40,229 nucleotides of DNA from Nonomuraea zeae (lineage in GTDB: Bacteria > Actinomycetota > Actinomycetes > Streptosporangiales > Streptosporangiaceae), in contig NZ_VCKX01000092.1 of the NCBI RefSeq assembly GCF_005889725.1, positions 1-40,229 on the forward strand, given 5' to 3'. Under the pieces are notes generated by a model. The model did not search any database. It was not told where the DNA came from and worked only from the letters and a program-made list of their open reading frames with translations. Within the stretch, counting starts at the first letter, position 1, and every line of letters begins with the position of its first letter. Below, one piece after another: positions 1 to 6,447 of the stretch. A program made the position numbers and the translations under genes.

Positions 1-70
1 CGGTGAGGAAGCGACGGCGCAGGGCGGGGCGGGGCCGGGCTGGGCGCGGCCAGGCAGCGCCGGGCGACGG

Positions 71-663
71 CTACCTGCCGGCCGGGCCATCGGCCACGAG
101 GTCGAGAGTCTCCGTGAGCGAGGAGATCCAGGGCCCCGGCCAGTCGTCCTCCCTGCTGTGGACGTCGTTGTCCCACCAGTCGCCGGCCCGCAGCATGACG
201 GCCCGCATGCCGCACGCGGAGGCGCCGGTGAGCTCCCGGCCACCACCGTCGCCGATGTACAGGCACTCCTGCGGGGTCACGCCCAGCCGCTGGGCGATCA
301 GGTGGAACAGCTCGGGGTCCGGCTTTCTCCTGCCGGTCTCGCACGACAGCACCACCGCGTCGACCAGGCGGGAGAGCGGCAGGGACGGCCAGGTCTCGGC
401 CAGCTCGACCGTGCAGTCGCTGAGCACGCCCAGCCGCAGCTCGGCGGCGCGCAGCGCTCGGCCAGGGCGCGGAAGGTGGCCCGCAGGTCGCCCAGGCTCC
501 CGGTGGCCCGCTCGGGGAAGGAGGCGTCCAGGGCCGCGCGCCAGGTCCGCACGGGGATGCCCAGCACTGCCGCGCTGCGCCGGGCGTGTTCGTCCCACAC
601 GTGCGAGGGCGTGCTCGGCGTGAGCGTACCGAAGAAATCGAAGATCACCGCGGCGAAGGCCAT
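71..663 (-). pseudogene. HAD-family hydrolase, frameshifted
   Basis: Two overlapping minus-strand frames together make one HAD phosphohydrolase. The first frame, from ATG 663, gives the N-terminal nucleophile motif FDFFGTL. The second frame gives motif III (RRKPDPELF) and motif IV (IGDGGGREL) and ends at TAG 71. The frames must join near position 450, where the GC-rich run reads ALAERCA in one frame and AELRLGVLSDC in the other; one missing base (or two extra) explains it. It follows the phosphonatase-like gene after 62 bp in the same direction and could be a third operon member. The Asp of motif IV is replaced by Glu. The frameshift may be a true lesion or a sequencing error. The exact substrate cannot be told. 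No good ribosome site is visible. Confidence 0.7.
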
Positions 664-725
664 TTCAAGATCATAGGCAGCAGCGGATCACCGGCCGCGA
701 GCCCGGGCGCGCGGTCAGGGGCCGG

Positions 726-1400
726 TCAGCTCAAGGAGAGCAGCGCGGGGAGGTCCGCGACGCCCCGCAGGAGGTGGGTGTGGCGGACGGCGCCGAGGAC
801 GGCGGCGTCCTGGCTGCCCGTGAGGACGCCGGCCACGATGCGCGCGCCCGCGTTCGTGCCGGCCTCCAGGTCGCGGACGGTGTCGCCGGCGGTGAGGACG
901 CGGCCGACGTCGCGGACGCCGGTCGCCTCCATCGCGTGGAAGATCATGTAGGGCGCGGGCCGGCCCGCCGCCACGTCGTCCACGCACACCACCGCGTCCA
1001 GGAAGCCGCGGTCCCAGCCGACCGCCGCCAGCAGCGCCGTGGTCACCTCGCGGTCGAACCCGGTGGTGAGCGCCACCTGGACGCCTGCCGCGCGGAGCGT
1101 GGCGATCGTCTCGGGAACGCCGGGCAGGGGCGCCGGCGGCCGGGCCGCGTAGGCCGCGCTCAGCCGGGCCCGAAAGTCGGCGAAGGCGGTTTCGACCATG
1201 TCCGGGGCCGGCGGGCCGCCGGCCGGCTCCGCCAGCAGCGCGGTGATGGCCTCCCGCTTGCCGGCGCCCATCCAGCGCTGGATGCCGGTGGTCGAGGGAT
1301 CGCCGCCCGCGGCCCGTACGGCCTCCTCCAGCGCGAGGTAGACGGCGCCGTGCTCCTCCACGGTGGTGCCGGCGATGTCCAGGACCGCCAGTTCGATCAC
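726..1400 (-). CDS. phosphonatase-like HAD hydrolase (TIGR03351-type)
   Basis: The 224-residue protein has the phosphonatase signature DIAGTTVEEHG at residues 8-18, with Asp8 as nucleophile and Ala10 where most HAD enzymes carry the second Asp. Lys48 in the cap segment WMGAGKREAI sits where phosphonoacetaldehyde hydrolase PhnX has its Schiff-base lysine. Known family chemistry is hydrolytic cleavage of the C-P bond of phosphonoacetaldehyde to acetaldehyde and phosphate in the cytoplasm. Start is GTG 1400, behind AAGGAG. The GTG overlaps the stop of the upstream GntR gene in a GTGA arrangement, so translation is probably coupled. The divergent neighbour is an HpnW-type oxidoreductase, the known genomic partner of this family. 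The substrate in this strain is inferred. Confidence 0.87.
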   Translation of the reverse strand: MIELAVLDIAGTTVEEHGAVYLALEEAVRAAGGDPSTTGIQRWMGAGKREAITALLAEPAGGPPAPDMVETAFADFRARLSAAYAARPPAPLPGVPETIATLRAAGVQVALTTGFDREVTTALLAAVGWDRGFLDAVVCVDDVAAGRPAPYMIFHAMEATGVRDVGRVLTAGDTVRDLEAGTNAGARIVAGVLTGSQDAAVLGAVRHTHLLRGVADLPALLSLS

Positions 1401-2182
1401 GGGGTTTCTCCTTGGGGAATCCGGGCGGGGACGAGGCCGCCGGAGCTCGGGGTGCGTACCAGCGCCGGGTGGGCCTGCTGGGAGTTGTCGACGGTGAACG
1501 AGACGAGGTCGGGCCGGTAGCGGTCGTCGGAGAACTCGACGGGCTCGCCCCCGGCGGAAGAGGTGTGCCGGCGCTCCCGGAGCAGGGGTGCGCCGCGGGC
1601 GACGCCCAGGAGCTCGGCGTCGGTCTCGTCGGCGCCGGCCGCGTCGATGACGTGTCGGGCCCGGCGCAGGTCCACGCCGCACCGGGTCAAGTAGGCGAAG
1701 ACCGACCCGGAGTCGCAGTCGAAGTCGAACAGCAACCGTCCGACGGGCCAGACGAACGTGGTGCGTTCGACCATGACGGGCACCTCGTCCAGCAGCCGCA
1801 GCCGCAGCATCTGCACGACGGGCTCGCCCTCCTCCAGCCCCAGCGCGTCGCACGCCTGTGGGCTCGCCGGGCGGCGGGCGATCTCCAGCGTGCGCTGGCC
1901 GGGCGTGCGGCCCATCAGCTCGACCCAGCGCGAGAAGGACAGGAAGGTCTCGAACGGCTGGGGCAGGCTCTGGCTGCGCACCACGGGCGGTTTGCCGCGC
2001 CCGCCGCCGATGAGGCCCTCGGCGCGCAGCGTGGTCAGCGCCTGGCGGATGGGGCCCCGCGAGATGCCCCACTGCTCGCACAGGTGCGCCTCCGAGGGGA
2101 TGGCGGAGCCCACCGGCAGCTCACCCGAGCTGATGCGGCGGCGCAGGTCCGCCGCGACGCGTTCGTGGAGAGGTGCGTCCAT
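1397..2182 (-). CDS. GntR/HutC-family transcriptional regulator
   Basis: The 261-residue protein has an N-terminal winged helix (LHERVAADLRRRISSGELP, then SRGPIRQALTTLRAEG, about residues 5-65) and a C-terminal UTRA-like effector domain (GEPVVQMLRLRLLDEVPVMVE onward). That is the normal HutC-subfamily plan. ATG 2182 is chosen because it starts just before the winged helix; an upstream extension in frame would cover the promoter and adds no domain. Its stop overlaps the GTG of the phosphonatase-like gene, so the two form an operon. A palindromic site lies just upstream of its start and another over the start of the divergent oxidoreductase. It probably represses both transcripts until an aminophosphonate or breakdown product is bound. 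The ligand is inferred. Confidence 0.9.
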   Translation of the reverse strand: MDAPLHERVAADLRRRISSGELPVGSAIPSEAHLCEQWGISRGPIRQALTTLRAEGLIGGGRGKPPVVRSQSLPQPFETFLSFSRWVELMGRTPGQRTLEIARRPASPQACDALGLEEGEPVVQMLRLRLLDEVPVMVERTTFVWPVGRLLFDFDCDSGSVFAYLTRCGVDLRRARHVIDAAGADETDAELLGVARGAPLLRERRHTSSAGGEPVEFSDDRYRPDLVSFTVDNSQQAHPALVRTPSSGGLVPARIPQGETP

Positions 2183-2185
2183 GTT

Positions 2186-2201
2186 ACTTGACCATACAGG
2201 T
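2186..2201. promoter_or_regulatory. candidate GntR operator at the regulator start
   Basis: Sequence ACTTGACCATACAGGT is an imperfect dyad, ACyTG-N6-CArGT, ending 4 bp upstream of the regulator ATG. Read on the minus strand it contains TATGGT eight bases before the ATG, which could be a -10 box. Binding here would therefore block the regulator's own promoter. It has the same 16-bp geometry and half-site as the site at 2334. Confidence 0.5.
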
Positions 2202-2333
2202 CGAACGACATCTCGCGAAAGTCGCCAGATCTCGCCGATTGCCCGCTCTAAGTGCGGATTTAAGACATCGAAGCGAACGCCAGATGACATATCCGGTTCG
2301 AGTTTGACGTCACCCGGCCAGGCAGGGCAGCGT

Positions 2334-2349
2334 ACTTATCATGACAAGT
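2334..2349. promoter_or_regulatory. candidate GntR operator over the oxidoreductase start codon
   Basis: ACTTATCATGACAAGT is a 16-bp dyad with only one mismatched pair, and its centre contains the ATG at 2341. The half-site ACTTG matches the site near the regulator start. A dimer bound here would sit across the translation start and probably the transcription start, since no ribosome site is visible upstream. Confidence 0.6.
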
Positions 2350-3483
2350 GCTCTGCCGTGGGACACACCTCTCGACGCGGCCGATCTCGTGATCGTCGGC
2401 GCGGGCATCGTGGGGCTGGCCCACGCCGTGCACGCGGTGTCCCGCGGGCTGTCCGTGGTGGTGGTCGAGCGGGACGAGCGCGCCGTCGGCGCTTCGGTGC
2501 GCAACTTCGGGCACGGCTGCTTCACCGCCCAGGACGGCCCGGCCCTGCGGTACGCGATGGCGGCGAGGACCGCCTGGCTGCGCCTGGCCGCGGAGGCGGG
2601 GCTCTGGCTGGAGGAGGGCGGCACCGTCGTGGTCGCCCGCGCCGAGGACGAGTACGCGGTTCTGGAGGAGTTCGCCGCCGCCCGCGACGGCCAGGCCGTC
2701 CTGCTCGACACCCGCCAGGTGGCCGAACGGGCGCCGGTGGGCGATGGCGTGGTCGGCGGCGCCTGGCTGCCGCTGGACGTACGCGTCGATCCGCGCCAGG
2801 CCGTCCACGCCATCGCCGCCTGGCTGGCCGGCAAGGGCGTGCGCTTCCACTGGGGTACCTCCGCGCACCTCGTCGAGCCCGGCCTGGTGACCACCAGCAG
2901 GGGCCGGATCCGGGCCGGGCACGTGATCATGGCCGTCGGCCATGACGTCGACCGGCACTTCCCCGGCCTGGCCGAGCGCGCCGGGCTGCGCCGCTGCGTC
3001 CTGCGCATGCTGCGCGTGGCCGACCCGCACGGGCGCCGCGTCGCCCCCGCGGTACTGTCCGGCTTCTCGCTGCTGCGCTACGGCGGCTTCGAGTCCTGCC
3101 CGGCGCGGTCCGCCCTGCGGGCCCGCCTGGAGCGCGAGCACCCGGCGCTGACCCGCATCGGCCTGAACCTCATGTTCACCCAGCGCCCGGACGGCGACCT
3201 CACCATCGGCGACACGCACGCCTACGCCGTCACGCCGGAGCCGTTCGACGCCGACGAGCTCGACCGGAGCGTCCTGGCCGAGACCGCCCGCCTGCTGGGG
3301 GCCGGCCGGTTGACGGTGCGCGAGCGCTGGCGCGGCGTCTACGCCTCGGCACCGGACCCGTTCCTGGTCGCCGACCCGATGCCGGGCGTGCGGGTGGTGT
3401 CGGTCACCTCCGGCATCGGCATGACCACCGCCCTGGGCCTGGCCCCCGAGATCCTCGACGACCTGCCGGCCCAAGGGGCCTGA
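2341..3483 (+). CDS. HpnW-type FAD-dependent oxidoreductase (aminophosphonate oxidation, predicted)
   Basis: The 380-residue protein is a DAO/glycine oxidase-fold flavoenzyme. It begins with the dinucleotide fold DLVIVGAGIVGLAHAV (GxGxxG at residues 20-25), followed by an acidic strand end VVVVERD and then the family segment VRNFGHGCF. The C-terminal strand SVTSGIGMTTALGLAP is the second FAD contact region. This clade (TIGR03364) is known to sit beside TIGR03351 phosphonatase-like hydrolases, and oxidative deamination of an aminophosphonate such as an N-methylated 2-aminoethylphosphonate has been proposed. Here it is divergent from exactly such a hydrolase and a GntR regulator, which supports that role. 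No Shine-Dalgarno is visible before ATG 2341. A glycine or sarcosine oxidase-like activity remains possible. Confidence 0.85.
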   Translation: MTSALPWDTPLDAADLVIVGAGIVGLAHAVHAVSRGLSVVVVERDERAVGASVRNFGHGCFTAQDGPALRYAMAARTAWLRLAAEAGLWLEEGGTVVVARAEDEYAVLEEFAAARDGQAVLLDTRQVAERAPVGDGVVGGAWLPLDVRVDPRQAVHAIAAWLAGKGVRFHWGTSAHLVEPGLVTTSRGRIRAGHVIMAVGHDVDRHFPGLAERAGLRRCVLRMLRVADPHGRRVAPAVLSGFSLLRYGGFESCPARSALRARLEREHPALTRIGLNLMFTQRPDGDLTIGDTHAYAVTPEPFDADELDRSVLAETARLLGAGRLTVRERWRGVYASAPDPFLVADPMPGVRVVSVTSGIGMTTALGLAPEILDDLPAQGA

Positions 3484-3559
3484 CGGGGACTCACCGAGCT
3501 ACGGGCACGCCTCGTGAAGGAGGTTGACCGCGGTGCCGGCGATGCGACAGGGTCCTCAG

Positions 3560-3586
3560 CGTCCGCTCCCAGGTCGGGAGCGGACG
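3560..3586. terminator. bidirectional hairpin between convergent genes
   Basis: An 11-bp perfect stem, CGTCCGCTCCC paired with GGGAGCGGACG around the loop AGGTC. It lies between the oxidoreductase stop at 3483 and the DUF2188 stop at 3595, so it can end both transcripts. There is no clear T tract, as is common in high-GC actinomycetes. Confidence 0.65.
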
Positions 3587-3594
3587 TGCTGGCG

Positions 3595-3837
3595 TCAGCC
3601 CTTGGGGGGATTGGGGTCGTTGCCCGGGGCGACGGTCCGCTGGTCGCGGACCTGGCCGTCGGTGCCGTGAATGCGCAGCTCGCCGCCGCCGTCCCGGCGC
3701 AGCAGCTCGCTCGCACGTTGCACCGCGTCGGCCTGCGTGTCGGCGGTGAAGAGCGCGCGCTCGGAGCCGGGCTTGGTCACCGCCCAGCTGCCGTTGGGGC
3801 GCTGGACGACGTCTCTGGAGTTGGCCTGGCCAGCCAT
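3595..3837 (-). CDS. DUF2188 domain protein
   Basis: The 80-residue protein has the DUF2188 pattern: RDVVQRPNGSWAVTKPGSERA, then a helix with TQADAVQRASELLRR, and a C-terminal GGELRIHGTDGQVRDQRTVAPGNDPNP. Members are small, cytoplasmic, two-layer proteins of unknown function that are widespread in actinobacteria and often annotated as stress-associated; no molecular role is established. Start ATG 3837 follows a purine-rich stretch GGAAAGGATGGG. It stands alone, convergent with the oxidoreductase across a strong hairpin, and 115 bp downstream of the TetR gene in the same direction. Length is typical of the family. Confidence 0.8.
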   Translation of the reverse strand: MAGQANSRDVVQRPNGSWAVTKPGSERALFTADTQADAVQRASELLRRDGGGELRIHGTDGQVRDQRTVAPGNDPNPPKG

Positions 3838-3920
3838 TGACCCATCCTTTCCTAAATTGGCGGAAAGCATGGCGGCTACCCCTTGATGAGCGATCCAGTC
3901 GCGTCCGGTGCCCGGCCGCA

Positions 3921-3941
3921 CCTCCGCTCCGGGCGCGGAGG
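3921..3941 (-). terminator. hairpin downstream of the TetR gene
   Basis: CCTCCGC and GCGGAGG form a 7-bp stem with a 7-base loop, 12 bp past the TetR stop on the minus strand. There is no T tract. It could separate the TetR transcript from the DUF2188 gene. Confidence 0.4.
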
Positions 3942-3952
3942 AGCCCTGCGGA

Positions 3953-4540
3953 TCAGCCCCCGCCAGGCCGTTCGCCCGGTGCGGCGGGTGTGGCCCGCAG
4001 GCCGGCGAGAGCCAGCGCCAGGACTCGCTCGCGCTGGGCGTCATCGACGTACTCGACGGTGCTGATGCCCGAGATCATGCGCAGGATGTCGTCGATCGAC
4101 GGCTCCGGCCGCGCGACGCCGGCTCGCTGCGCACTGTCGAGCAGCGGGCCCCCGGCGTCGCGCATCGCCTTGCGGCAGGCCTGGAAGCTGTCGGTGGCGC
4201 GGTTGAGCGCGTCGGCGAAGGCGAGCTTGGCGCCGATGTATTCGACGAAGCGGCGCAGCCAGGCGGCGAGCGCTTCCCACGGTTCCAGCCCGTCGAGCTC
4301 GGCGGCCGTGCGGCACAGCGCCTCGACCTCCTCGCGATGGACCTCCTCGACGAGGTCCTCGCGGGTGGGGAAGTTCCGGTAGAGCGTGGCGATGCTCACC
4401 TCGGCGCGCCGGGCGATGTCCTCGAGCGAGGCCTGCGCCCCGTGCTCGGCGAACGTGCCCCGGGCCGCCTCGATCAGGGCGTCGAAGTTCCGGCGGGCGT
4501 CCGCGCGCTTCGGGCGCCGCGATGGGAGAGCCGGCTCCAT
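3953..4540 (-). CDS. TetR-family transcriptional regulator
   Basis: The 195-residue protein has a typical TetR helix-turn-helix near residues 15-62 (DALIEAARGTFAEHGAQASLEDIARRAEVSIATLYRNFPTREDL, written here as one domain) and an all-helical ligand domain behind it. ATG 4540 is preferred because GGAAGG lies four bases upstream; in-frame GTG and TTG codons would extend it by up to seven residues. The gene is divergent from an interrupted SDR gene, with a near-perfect palindrome in the gap, so it probably represses itself and that SDR. The C-terminal region (YVDDAQRERVLALALAGLR) resembles TetR proteins that control SDR or oxidoreductase neighbours. The ligand is unknown. Confidence 0.88.
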   Translation of the reverse strand: MEPALPSRRPKRADARRNFDALIEAARGTFAEHGAQASLEDIARRAEVSIATLYRNFPTREDLVEEVHREEVEALCRTAAELDGLEPWEALAAWLRRFVEYIGAKLAFADALNRATDSFQACRKAMRDAGGPLLDSAQRAGVARPEPSIDDILRMISGISTVEYVDDAQRERVLALALAGLRATPAAPGERPGGG

Positions 4541-4570
4541 GTCACCTTCCACATTTGACAACCGTAGGAT

Positions 4571-4591
4571 CCCTACGCTTAAAGTGTAGGG
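4571..4591. promoter_or_regulatory. TetR operator between TetR and SDR genes
   Basis: A 21-bp dyad: CCCTACGCTT, central A, AAGTGTAGGG, with one mismatched pair. A further GTAGG half-site at 4564 extends the pattern to the left. TTGACA at 4555-4560 is a perfect -35 for the SDR direction; TAAAGT at 4580-4585 is a possible -10 with a 19-bp spacer, so the dyad would cover the -10 region. Confidence 0.72.
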
Positions 4592-4638
4592 GCACTATCA
4601 GTTCTAATTCTACGCAGGCAGGAGAGGGAGTGGAGAAG

Positions 4639-5376
4639 ATGTCCAGCGAGACCATCGCCCTGGTCACGGGCGCCAACAAGGGTCTCGGCCTGGCCACGGC
4701 CCGTCAGCTGGCCGAGCGCGGCCTCACCGTGCTCCTCGGCAGCAGGGACGCCGAGCGCGGCGCCCGGGCGGCCGGCTAGCTAGCCGGGTCCGGGCTCGCG
4801 GTGCGGCCGGTGCGGATCGATGTCACGGACGACGCCTCGGTCGCGAGCGCCGCGGAGCTCGTCGGCCGCGAATACGGCCGCCTCGACGTGCTGGTGAACA
4901 ACGCCGGGATGCTCAACCGCAAGCACGCGACCGAGGTCTCGGCCGATGACCTGCGCCTGGAGTTCGAGACCAACGTGTTCGGGCTGATCCGGGTCGTGCA
5001 CGCCATGCTGCCGCTGCTGCGGAAGTCCCCGGCGGCCCGGATCGTCAACGTCTCCAGCGATTCCGCCATGTTCGCCAAGGCCACCGAGGAGGGCTCGATG
5101 TTCGCCCGCTCGCACGATTCGTTCGCCTACTCGGCGACGAAGAGCGCGGTGAACATGCTGACCGTCAAGTACGCCAACGCCTTCCTCGACGATCCGGAGC
5201 TGGCCCACGTGAAGATCAACGCCGTGACGCCCGGGTACGTCGCGACCGACCTGAACGGCTTCAAGGGCGAGCGCACCACGGACGAGGGCGCGCGCGCCGC
5301 GGTGTACTGGGCGACCGTGGGCGACGACGGCGAGACGGGCGGATTCTTCGACGACAGCGGCCGCCTGCCCTGGTGA
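4639..5376 (+). pseudogene. SDR-family oxidoreductase with one in-frame TAG
   Basis: Reading from ATG 4639 (behind GGAGAGGGAG) the frame gives the Rossmann motif TGANKGLGLA, stops at TAG 4777-4779, and then continues unbroken in the same frame through DVTDDASV, the NNAG motif, SS of the catalytic region, YSATK and PGYVATDL to TGA 5374. Read through, it is 245 residues, the normal classical SDR length. The TAG sits where homologues usually have a charged residue in the loop before ELAGSG-like sequence, so GAG to TAG is the simplest change. The stop lies in the local palindrome GGCTAGCTAGCC. A GTG at 4801 could restart but would lack the cofactor fold. It may be a point mutation, a sequencing error or a readthrough site; no other decay is visible. 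Confidence 0.8.
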
Positions 5377-5392
5377 CCCGGCCCACCCGCCG

Positions 5393-5492
5393 CCGCCTCA
5401 GGCCGCGCGCCCGGCCCCTCGCCGCCTCAGGCCGAGCGCCCGGCCCCTCGTCGCGGCAGGCCGCGCACCCGGCCCCTCGTCGGCTCAGGCCC
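5393..5492. repeat. 29-bp tandem repeat, about 3.4 copies
   Basis: Three full 29-bp units start at 5393, 5422 and 5451, each ending CCCGGCCCCTCG, with a partial fourth from 5480. Units 1 and 2 differ at one base. The partial unit contains the Rid stop codon (5485-5487), so the array occupies the shared 3' region between the convergent SDR and Rid genes. Confidence 0.8.
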
Positions 5493-5916
5493 CGGGGCCC
5501 GTCGGCGGCCCGCCGGGCAGCACCGCCACCGCCTCGACCTCCACCAGCTGGTCCTCGTACCCGAGCACGGTCACGCCGAGCAGGGTGCTGGGCACGTCGT
5601 GACCAGCCATGTGCTCGCGGTAGACCTTCCACGCCTCCACGAGGTCGGCCTGCCTCGACGAGGCGACGTAGACGGTGGTCTTGACGACGTCGGTCAGCGA
5701 GGCGCCCGCCCCGCGCAGGGCCGTGGCGAGGTTGCGCATCACCTGGTGGGCCTGCTGCCCGTAGTCCCCCACCGCGACCGTCTTGCCGTCGTCGTCGAGC
5801 GGGCAGGCTCCCGCGACCCAGACGCAACGCAGCGGCGTGTCCGCGACCGACGCGTACGCGTACTCGACCGTCTGCGCGAGCCCGACGTCCCGGATCAGCC
5901 TGACACCTGTAGTCAT
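5485..5916 (-). CDS. Rid (YjgF/YER057c/UK114) family protein
   Basis: The 143-residue protein carries the Rid fold pattern: VEYAYASVADTPLRCVWVAGACPLDDDGK, then QQAHQVMRNLATALRGAGASLTDVVKTTVYVAS, and a C-terminal LGYEDQLVEVEAVAVLP. Members form trimers and hydrolyse reactive enamine/imine intermediates or act in small-molecule catabolism. The C-terminal ExE of the Rid active site is present as EVEAV, but the Arg that stabilises imines in RidA itself is not evident, so it is more likely one of the Rid1-7 relatives. ATG 5916 is behind a strong AGGAGGG. Its start overlaps the stop of a small upstream ORF as TGATG, so translation is probably coupled. Confidence 0.85.
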   Translation of the reverse strand: MTTGVRLIRDVGLAQTVEYAYASVADTPLRCVWVAGACPLDDDGKTVAVGDYGQQAHQVMRNLATALRGAGASLTDVVKTTVYVASSRQADLVEAWKVYREHMAGHDVPSTLLGVTVLGYEDQLVEVEAVAVLPGGPPTGPGA

Positions 5917-6101
5917 CAACCCTCCTGAACCATGAATGATCCGGCCACGATATCCCCCGAGGTCCTGGCGACGTCCACGGAATTAACGGCGGAGCCCCGG
6001 CCCGTGACCCGGAGATCGACGGCGTAGCACTGGAAGCGGTCCCGCAGCCTGACGACGACCGGGCGGCCGATCACCGAGTTGATGAAGCGGACCAGGTGCA
6101 T
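5916..6101 (-). CDS. small hypothetical protein coupled to Rid gene
   Basis: A 61-codon frame with mostly G/C third positions in its first two thirds reads MHLVRFINSVIGRPVVVRLR and onward, ending VAGSFMVQEG. Its TGA overlaps the ATG of the Rid gene (TGATG). I do not recognise the family; the beta-rich RPVVVRLRD segment is compatible with a small barrel, but that is only an impression. The open frame continues upstream of the ATG (ECWWGYEQA) without another start for over 60 bp, so it may be the tail of a larger, truncated gene. GAGCAGG is the only possible ribosome site. Confidence 0.4.
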   Translation of the reverse strand: MHLVRFINSVIGRPVVVRLRDRFQCYAVDLRVTGRGSAVNSVDVARTSGDIVAGSFMVQEG

Positions 6102-6125
6102 CGCCTGCTCGTAACCCCACCAGCA

Positions 6126-6358
6126 CTCTCCCGGCCCGGCGACCGCCGCCGCAACCCGGTGTCCTCCGGCGCCGTCATCGCCGCCTGGCTGTCGGCGACC
6201 AGTGGAGCGTCGGCGACTGGGACGGCATGCGCGCCGCCGCCCCGGCCGAGCTCCCCGCGTGGATGCTCGCCCTGGTGCCCGACACCGACGAGCCGCCGCA
6301 GAACCTCAAGGACTACGACCCCGGGTGGGCGCGCGCCTTCTGTTCCGCCTGCTCTTGA
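6126..6358 (+). pseudogene. coding remnant, family not recognised
   Basis: From about 6126 one frame has strongly GC-rich third positions (NPVSSGAVIAAWL), then the signal moves to another frame near 6188 (VGDQWSVGDWDGMRAAAP, LPAWMLALVPDTDEPPQNL, DYDPGWARAF) and ends at TGA 6356. The bias and the protein-like sequence argue for a real gene fragment with a frameshift and no proper start. It could be the end of an alpha/beta hydrolase, but I cannot show it. It occupies most of the 346-bp gap between the small ORF at 6101 and the acyl-CoA ligase; the rest of the gap shows nothing else. Confidence 0.45.
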
Positions 6359-6447
6359 AGAGCTTTCGACCGGCGTCTAGCGTCGCTGGCAGGCCGCCGG
6401 TGATCTCGCCCGTGGCCGGGGCCGGTCCCGTTGCTTGGAGGCGCCGC

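Noticed and set aside
1..70. A gene running off the left edge
   Set aside because: The plus-strand frame at the edge is Arg/Gly-rich shadow sequence, and the minus HAD gene stops at 71; nothing can be supported in the first 70 bases.
726..2081. A 451-codon minus frame covering the phosphonatase-like gene and beyond
   Set aside because: Its first half is the shifted shadow of the GntR gene. The real start is GTG 1400 with a good ribosome site.
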